DNA from: Clostridium sp. CAG:253
Lineage (GTDB): Bacteria > Bacillota > Clostridia > Lachnospirales > Lachnospiraceae
Length of the DNA stretch: 56,311 nt
Reading direction: 5' to 3'
Assembly (NCBI GenBank): GCA_000436755.1
Contig: FR887342.1
Location: 109,442 to 165,752, forward strand
Part shown: positions 53,501-56,311 of the stretch, one piece after another
How positions within the stretch are numbered: position 1 is the first letter of the stretch
Layout of the letters: every line of letters starts with the position of its first letter
Position numbers and translations under genes: made by a program
Notes under the pieces: model-generated
What the model saw: the letters and a program-made list of their open reading frames with translations, nothing else
What the model was told of the DNA's origin: nothing
Database searches by the model: none

Positions 53501-54429
53501 TTGAAAGCGGAAAGATGCAGTTGATAGAAGAAAGTTTTGTGTTGAGCAGTGCTCTTAAGTCTGTCGGTGATTTGATGGATGCGAGATTTTCTGAGAAAAA
53601 TATAAATTACAAAAAGATTGAAGAACTGACAAATAAATCTTTTTATGGAGATGAACTTAGAATTACGCAGGTTTTGATAAACTTGCTTGGAAATGCGGTT
53701 AAATATACAAAATCCGGTGGAAATATAACATTGATGGTAAGGGAATTGAGTACAAATGATGGATCTTCAGAATTGTATTTTGCAGTTGCGGATGATGGCA
53801 TAGGTATAAGTGAAGAAGATCAGGAAAGAGTTTTCAGGAGTTTTGAGCAGGTTAAAGACTACAAGAGTATCTATAAGCAGGGAACAGGTCTTGGTCTTGC
53901 GATAAGTAGCCGTCTTATAAATATGATGGGCAGCAGCATAAAACTGGAGAGCATACCGGGAAGCGGAAGTACATTCAGTTTTAAGATTAAATTGAAAGTA
54001 GCGAAAACAGAAGAAAAAGAGAAAGTTGTAAAGAGAGACAATGTTGAACTGAGAGGAAAACATGTCCTTGTTGTCGAGGATAATGAACTTAACAGTGAAA
54101 TTCTGTGTACAATTCTTAAAGATGAGGGTATGATAGTGGATACAGCATTTGACGGGCAGCAGGCGGTTGATATAATAAGGGAATCAGCAGAGTATGAATA
54201 TGACCTTATTTTCATGGATATAATGATGCCAAAAATGGATGGTTTGGAGGCAACAAGAGAAATAAGAAATATAGGACGTGCTGATTGCAATACAGTACCT
54301 ATCATTGCGATGAGTGCAAATGCCTTTGAAGAGGATGTAAAAAAATCTATTGCAAGCGGAATGAACGCACATTTATCTAAACCTCTCGATATTGTCAATA
54401 TGATGGATGTTATGCAAAAATATTTATAA
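50536..54429 (+). CDS. Hybrid sensor histidine kinase with external sensor, PAS, degenerate GGDEF and receiver
   Basis: 1297 residues from a TTG at 50536, just after AGGAGGGG; an ATG 30 bp upstream has no ribosome site. Order: membrane helix about 7-33; external sensor about 34-370 (probably Cache-like); helix about 373-397; PAS-like domain about 450-570 (ending RVVGYIRDINQRK); GGDEF-like domain about 574-735 in which GGDEF is replaced by AGSDEL, so cyclase activity is unlikely; a possible GAF-like part; histidine kinase with SHEIRTPMNG (His about 936); ATPase domain with GNAVKYT, DDGIGIS and GTGLGLAIS; and a C-terminal receiver with VVEDNELNSEI and phospho-Asp in IFMDIMMPKMDGLEA (about 1227). 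There is no DNA-binding output or HPt domain, so a further relay partner must exist. It is co-transcribed with the solute-binding lipoprotein gene. Confidence 0.9.
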   Translation: MKKKKRLLYVFLIPLLGIVLFQGVVPFSMLFFSGVKENLEKNTVNMDSHITENRQLTLQNAMNEQWGGISRESDEMDSVLKDELKQGKLNIKDFLNDSSAQQNYLKHIFKNLVSSLQHENSSGLFVVLANGENIDEETEYNGFFIRDSDPQTKTANNADLLLERGSKGLARIENITLDTAWTTNFKFKGALNRAADDFFYKPFLAAQKNKDTDMKNLGYWSKPFILEDHYMDNHKMITYSVPLIYDNEIYGILGVEVSLPYLNTFFQASDFARGLNSGYALVMEKENGKFEVVTGNGILYDTIVREQKFKIRKYKKISKLFEIEDALLGKNKIYAVKNPLDLYINNAPYEDTEWALYGLVSQKSIFELGEQVYTSIVIAILICALLGIAVVILLIRYVTNPVYRLMESVRGGTAGIHSFKVSNILEIDELHDIVEKVTDAQKRTEDQLLDEKEKYRIAVESSKDIFFTYEIKDCVMEIVNSSIYDGKWDCSDDDCSLLDNIHSADRALVLDKFRHDIGDMSIEFRLLMNKYHEYRWVNLCGSLLKDNNGEETRVVGYIRDINQRKILEIEKIHKKKFDSLTSLYNLETGIELIKKFREGKEDIILFLVDIDRFMNINEQYGLVFGDIILQKMSDIMVECCRRNNVAEFIGIRAGSDELLCMGAGVSINKIIHIIEEMSASFAELTNKNYLDLSFKTGITIADKDISTEKLVKQAQAAIKVSKDKGSLYSVYQDLEENCQKLDDEAKFGEIASYLYIEQMSIVSIALNLFDKGGNFDTILDIFTLKLIKKYNIENLLITMFNEEDAVISVDYDWSERKKETRNHNNINIFRCTAQDCAAFMRVTDLDTVRRMDESVPINQSISEMYNAKDGVIINMEDNGKYFGSIFLFGIPSDICNDDMEKKTLQEIGTIIQNRMNLDKHDSAAQAKSDFLARMSHEIRTPMNGIIGMTEIAIRRNRERKMVTDCLNKIKNSSHYLLSLINDILDMSKIESGKMQLIEESFVLSSALKSVGDLMDARFSEKNINYKKIEELTNKSFYGDELRITQVLINLLGNAVKYTKSGGNITLMVRELSTNDGSSELYFAVADDGIGISEEDQERVFRSFEQVKDYKSIYKQGTGLGLAISSRLINMMGSSIKLESIPGSGSTFSFKIKLKVAKTEEKEKVVKRDNVELRGKHVLVVEDNELNSEILCTILKDEGMIVDTAFDGQQAVDIIRESAEYEYDLIFMDIMMPKMDGLEATREIRNIGRADCNTVPIIAMSANAFEEDVKKSIASGMNAHLSKPLDIVNMMDVMQKYL

Positions 54430-54455
54430 AGTTATAAGCGGAAAGGAAAGCATGG

Positions 54456-54884
54456 ATGAATCAAAACTTTAATGATAAGATAGATAAAGGTCTTGTTGGA
54501 AATAAATTGATAGAAGAAGCGATAAAAGGTCTGCAGGAAGAAGCGACACAGGAAATGCTTGCACATACACTGACTGTAATAAGAAAGAGAATGAAACAGA
54601 AAGGACAGCTTATAATTGCTGTCGAGCCGTCATTTGGCTCACAGCAAATGAATATAAGCGTCGAAAAAACGGCAGATGGACTTTTGTGGTGGACAGCGTA
54701 TACCGGATTTGAAGAAGAAATGAAAGGCGGAAATCAGATAAAGTCAACATTTCTAACCGATATGGAACAGTTGTTTAAATCAGTACTCGATGTCGACGAG
54801 ATAAATGGAATAATATTAAACCCGTGGAATAGAACAATTATGCTCGATAAAACACTCATAAATATTATTTTTGGAAACATTTAA
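54456..54884 (+). CDS. SseB-like N-terminal domain protein
   Basis: 142 residues from the ATG at 54456, with AAAGGA 9 bp upstream. The N-terminal half is helical (NKLIEEAIKGLQEEATQEMLAHTLTVIRKRMKQKGQ). The C-terminal half, about 50-142, has the pattern of the SseB N-terminal domain: LIIAVEPSFG, LWWTAYTGFEEEMKGG, FLTDMEQLFKSVLDVDEINGIILNPWN and TIMLDKTLINIIF. The function of this domain is not established. It follows the kinase gene by 26 bp and is probably co-transcribed; a link to that signalling chain is only suggested by position. It is convergent with the recombinase gene 23 bp away, with no terminator visible. Confidence 0.65.
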   Translation: MNQNFNDKIDKGLVGNKLIEEAIKGLQEEATQEMLAHTLTVIRKRMKQKGQLIIAVEPSFGSQQMNISVEKTADGLLWWTAYTGFEEEMKGGNQIKSTFLTDMEQLFKSVLDVDEINGIILNPWNRTIMLDKTLINIIFGNI

Positions 54885-54907
54885 TAATAGCATTAAAACT
54901 TTTTAAC

Positions 54908-56311
54908 TTACAGGTGGTCAACATTATATACGATTTTGACAGTGTTGTTTTCGTATATGTATATACAATTGACCATCTGAGTTAAGATAATTCTGTCAGG
55001 TTTTGAAATCTCATTGTTTTTGAGCATTTCGCTGATGACAGCAGGAGTGTTGCCAAAATCAAATGAGGAAATGTTATCTGTTTTTTTGTGGGAAGTTTTG
55101 TCGAGTTGTTTTTTGAGGGCAGAAATTTGTAGATTGCACCGTCTGATAAAGTTATCATATTCGTTTTCTGAAATAAGATTTTCATTTAAATCTTCATTAT
55201 AGCTTCTTTTCTTTTGTTCAAGTCTGTTAATTTTAAAGTGAATATGTTCATCTGGTTTCAGATTATGTGATGAGTTGTTTACAGATGTATATTCTTTATA
55301 TAAAAAATGTTCTAAATTGTCAGTTTCTTTTAACAATTTGTTGAAATCATTTGTAATAAATCTTAAAATTGTTGATTCAGAAATTCGGTGTGACGAGCAG
55401 GTGTTTTTACCGTATCTGTTATAACTGCCGCACACGAATACCGATTTATTATTTCTTGAAATTTTAACCATGGCTCTGCCGCAGTCACCGCATTTTATGA
55501 TTCCGGCAAGAAGATGAATGTTATTTTTTAAGGAAGGCTGCCGGATATTATTTGAAAGCAGTAATTGAACACGGTCGAAAGTCTGTTTATCTATTATTGG
55601 TTCATGTGTATCAGGGACGATTATCCATTTGTCTTTTGGAAGTGCAGATACCGTTTTACTGCATAATGTTCGGAAAGACTTGTTTTGAACCATACAGCCG
55701 GTGTACATTTCATTTTTAAGAATATGTCTTATGCTGCTATATGTCCAGTATGTTGTATAATTTAATCTGTTTCCGTTCTTGTAGTTTAGTCCCTGCAATT
55801 TTTTATATTCCGATGGGCAGGGAATACTTGATGCGTTGAGAAGTTTTGCAATTGTATTTTGACCGACACCTGAAATATAGAGGGCATAAATTTGTTTTAC
55901 GACTTCGGCGGCATCATTATCAATTATAAGTTTATTATGATTTTTCGGTGACTTTTTATAGCCATAGCATGCGAAAGCTCCTATAAATTGGCCGTCAGCC
56001 TGTTTTGCACGCAGCGTAGAGCGAACTTTGTTACTGATGTCACGTGGATAGAAGCCATTAAACATGTTTTTTATATCTATTATCATGTCATTGGATGTGT
56101 CGAAATCAAAAAAATCTTTATCTATATTATCATCAATTGCAATAAAACGGATTTTATTTGACGGAAAAAAATCATGAATAAAATAGCTTGTTTTGGGACT
56201 GTTTCTTCCGAGTCTTGATAAATCTTTTACTATAATTCCGGTAATCAGACCGCTGTGTATATCATGTATCAGTTTTTTAAAATCAGGACGTTCAAAAGCT
56301 GACGTTAGATA
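54908..56311 (-). CDS. Large serine recombinase (runs off the window, N-terminus missing)
   Basis: An open frame of 467 codons runs from the right edge to a TAA at 54908-54910. The first 75 codons carry the end of the resolvase catalytic domain (IIVKDLSRLGRN, the arginine-rich motif of serine recombinases, and FIAIDDNIDK). Then come the recombinase domain (ISNKVRSTLRAKQADGQFIGAFACYGYKKS, VVKQIYALYISGVGQNTIAKLLN), the zinc beta-ribbon (IIKCGDCGRAMVKI...FVCGSYNRYGKNTCSSHRI, four Cys), and a coiled coil (about 3' third, KINRLEQKKRSYNEDLNE). This is the TndX/TnpX-like group found on conjugative or mobilisable elements of Clostridia. The catalytic Ser lies outside the window. It marks the edge of a mobile element, or a remnant of one. 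Confidence 0.92.
   Translation of the reverse strand, partial: YLTSAFERPDFKKLIHDIHSGLITGIIVKDLSRLGRNSPKTSYFIHDFFPSNKIRFIAIDDNIDKDFFDFDTSNDMIIDIKNMFNGFYPRDISNKVRSTLRAKQADGQFIGAFACYGYKKSPKNHNKLIIDNDAAEVVKQIYALYISGVGQNTIAKLLNASSIPCPSEYKKLQGLNYKNGNRLNYTTYWTYSSIRHILKNEMYTGCMVQNKSFRTLCSKTVSALPKDKWIIVPDTHEPIIDKQTFDRVQLLLSNNIRQPSLKNNIHLLAGIIKCGDCGRAMVKISRNNKSVFVCGSYNRYGKNTCSSHRISESTILRFITNDFNKLLKETDNLEHFLYKEYTSVNNSSHNLKPDEHIHFKINRLEQKKRSYNEDLNENLISENEYDNFIRRCNLQISALKKQLDKTSHKKTDNISSFDFGNTPAVISEMLKNNEISKPDRIILTQMVNCIYIYENNTVKIVYNVDHL

Noticed and set aside
1..56311. CRISPR arrays, tRNA and rRNA genes
   Set aside because: No evenly spaced repeats of 24-40 bp with unique spacers and no cloverleaf or rRNA-like blocks were seen; the direct repeats found are protein linkers.

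Overview
The window looks like a chromosomal segment of a Gram-positive, AT-rich anaerobe of the class Clostridia, most likely family Lachnospiraceae. The grounds are strong AGGAGG-type ribosome sites, sigma-A promoters, signal-peptide proteins with threonine/proline/glutamate linkers and lysine-rich Ig-like (Big_2-like) wall domains, an FMN riboswitch ahead of an ECF-type riboflavin transporter, GGDEF and chemotaxis proteins, and a large serine recombinase. Species cannot be fixed from the sequence alone. No rRNA, tRNA or CRISPR array was seen.

Layout. 1-5.8 kb: the tail of an unknown gene, a very large secreted surface protein (1269 aa) behind a near-consensus promoter, and a related surface protein that has lost its 5' end. 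5.9-7.5 kb: an AAA-ATPase-like/PD-(D/E)XK protein. 7.8-12.6 kb: a LacI-family regulator and a heterodimeric ABC exporter. The same 16-bp operator-like palindrome sits before the regulator and before the exporter, and a 100-bp branched inverted repeat lies between them. 12.7-16.2 kb: an LTA-synthase-like sulfatase-fold enzyme and a processive-type glycosyltransferase. 16.2-20.4 kb: a DUF11 protein, a GreA-family factor, a methyl-accepting chemotaxis protein, and a convergent protein with two FliM-like N-terminal motifs. 20.5-26.1 kb: envelope sugar supply (glmS, a GtrA-like membrane protein, glf, galE) followed by a diguanylate cyclase. 26.2-38.1 kb: housekeeping genes (tyrS, a lipoprotein, a HAD-GNAT fusion, DUF1015, MscS and CorA family channels, argH, a small acidic membrane protein, pcrA, tyrA). 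38.2-43.9 kb: a class A penicillin-binding protein interrupted by an in-frame TAG, a two-helix membrane protein, a flavodoxin-GNAT fusion, and a secreted Big_2 protein. 44-48.2 kb: a Na/Pi cotransporter-PhoU protein, a small membrane protein, a 5'-truncated polysaccharide deacetylase, and the FMN riboswitch with ribU. 48.5-56.3 kb: a DUF3592 protein, a solute-binding lipoprotein, a 1.3-kaa hybrid histidine kinase, an SseB-like protein and, running off the window, a large serine recombinase.

How the parts fit. Much of the window serves the cell envelope. GlmS, GalE and Glf would supply UDP-GlcNAc precursor, UDP-galactose and UDP-galactofuranose. GtrA-like, LtaS-like and GT2 proteins could use or move such precursors. 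The PBP and deacetylase act on peptidoglycan, and several secreted proteins probably coat the wall. Sensing is the second theme: MCP, GGDEF, LacI, and the solute-binding-protein plus hybrid-kinase pair.

The observations most worth checking are the in-frame amber codon between the membrane anchor and the catalytic part of the class A PBP, the duplicated LacI-type operator tying a sugar-type repressor to a drug-type ABC exporter, the deacetylase whose 5' end has been replaced by the ribU promoter/riboswitch region, and the permease-less solute-binding-protein/hybrid-kinase cluster. All functional statements rest on motifs read by eye; no database search was run.
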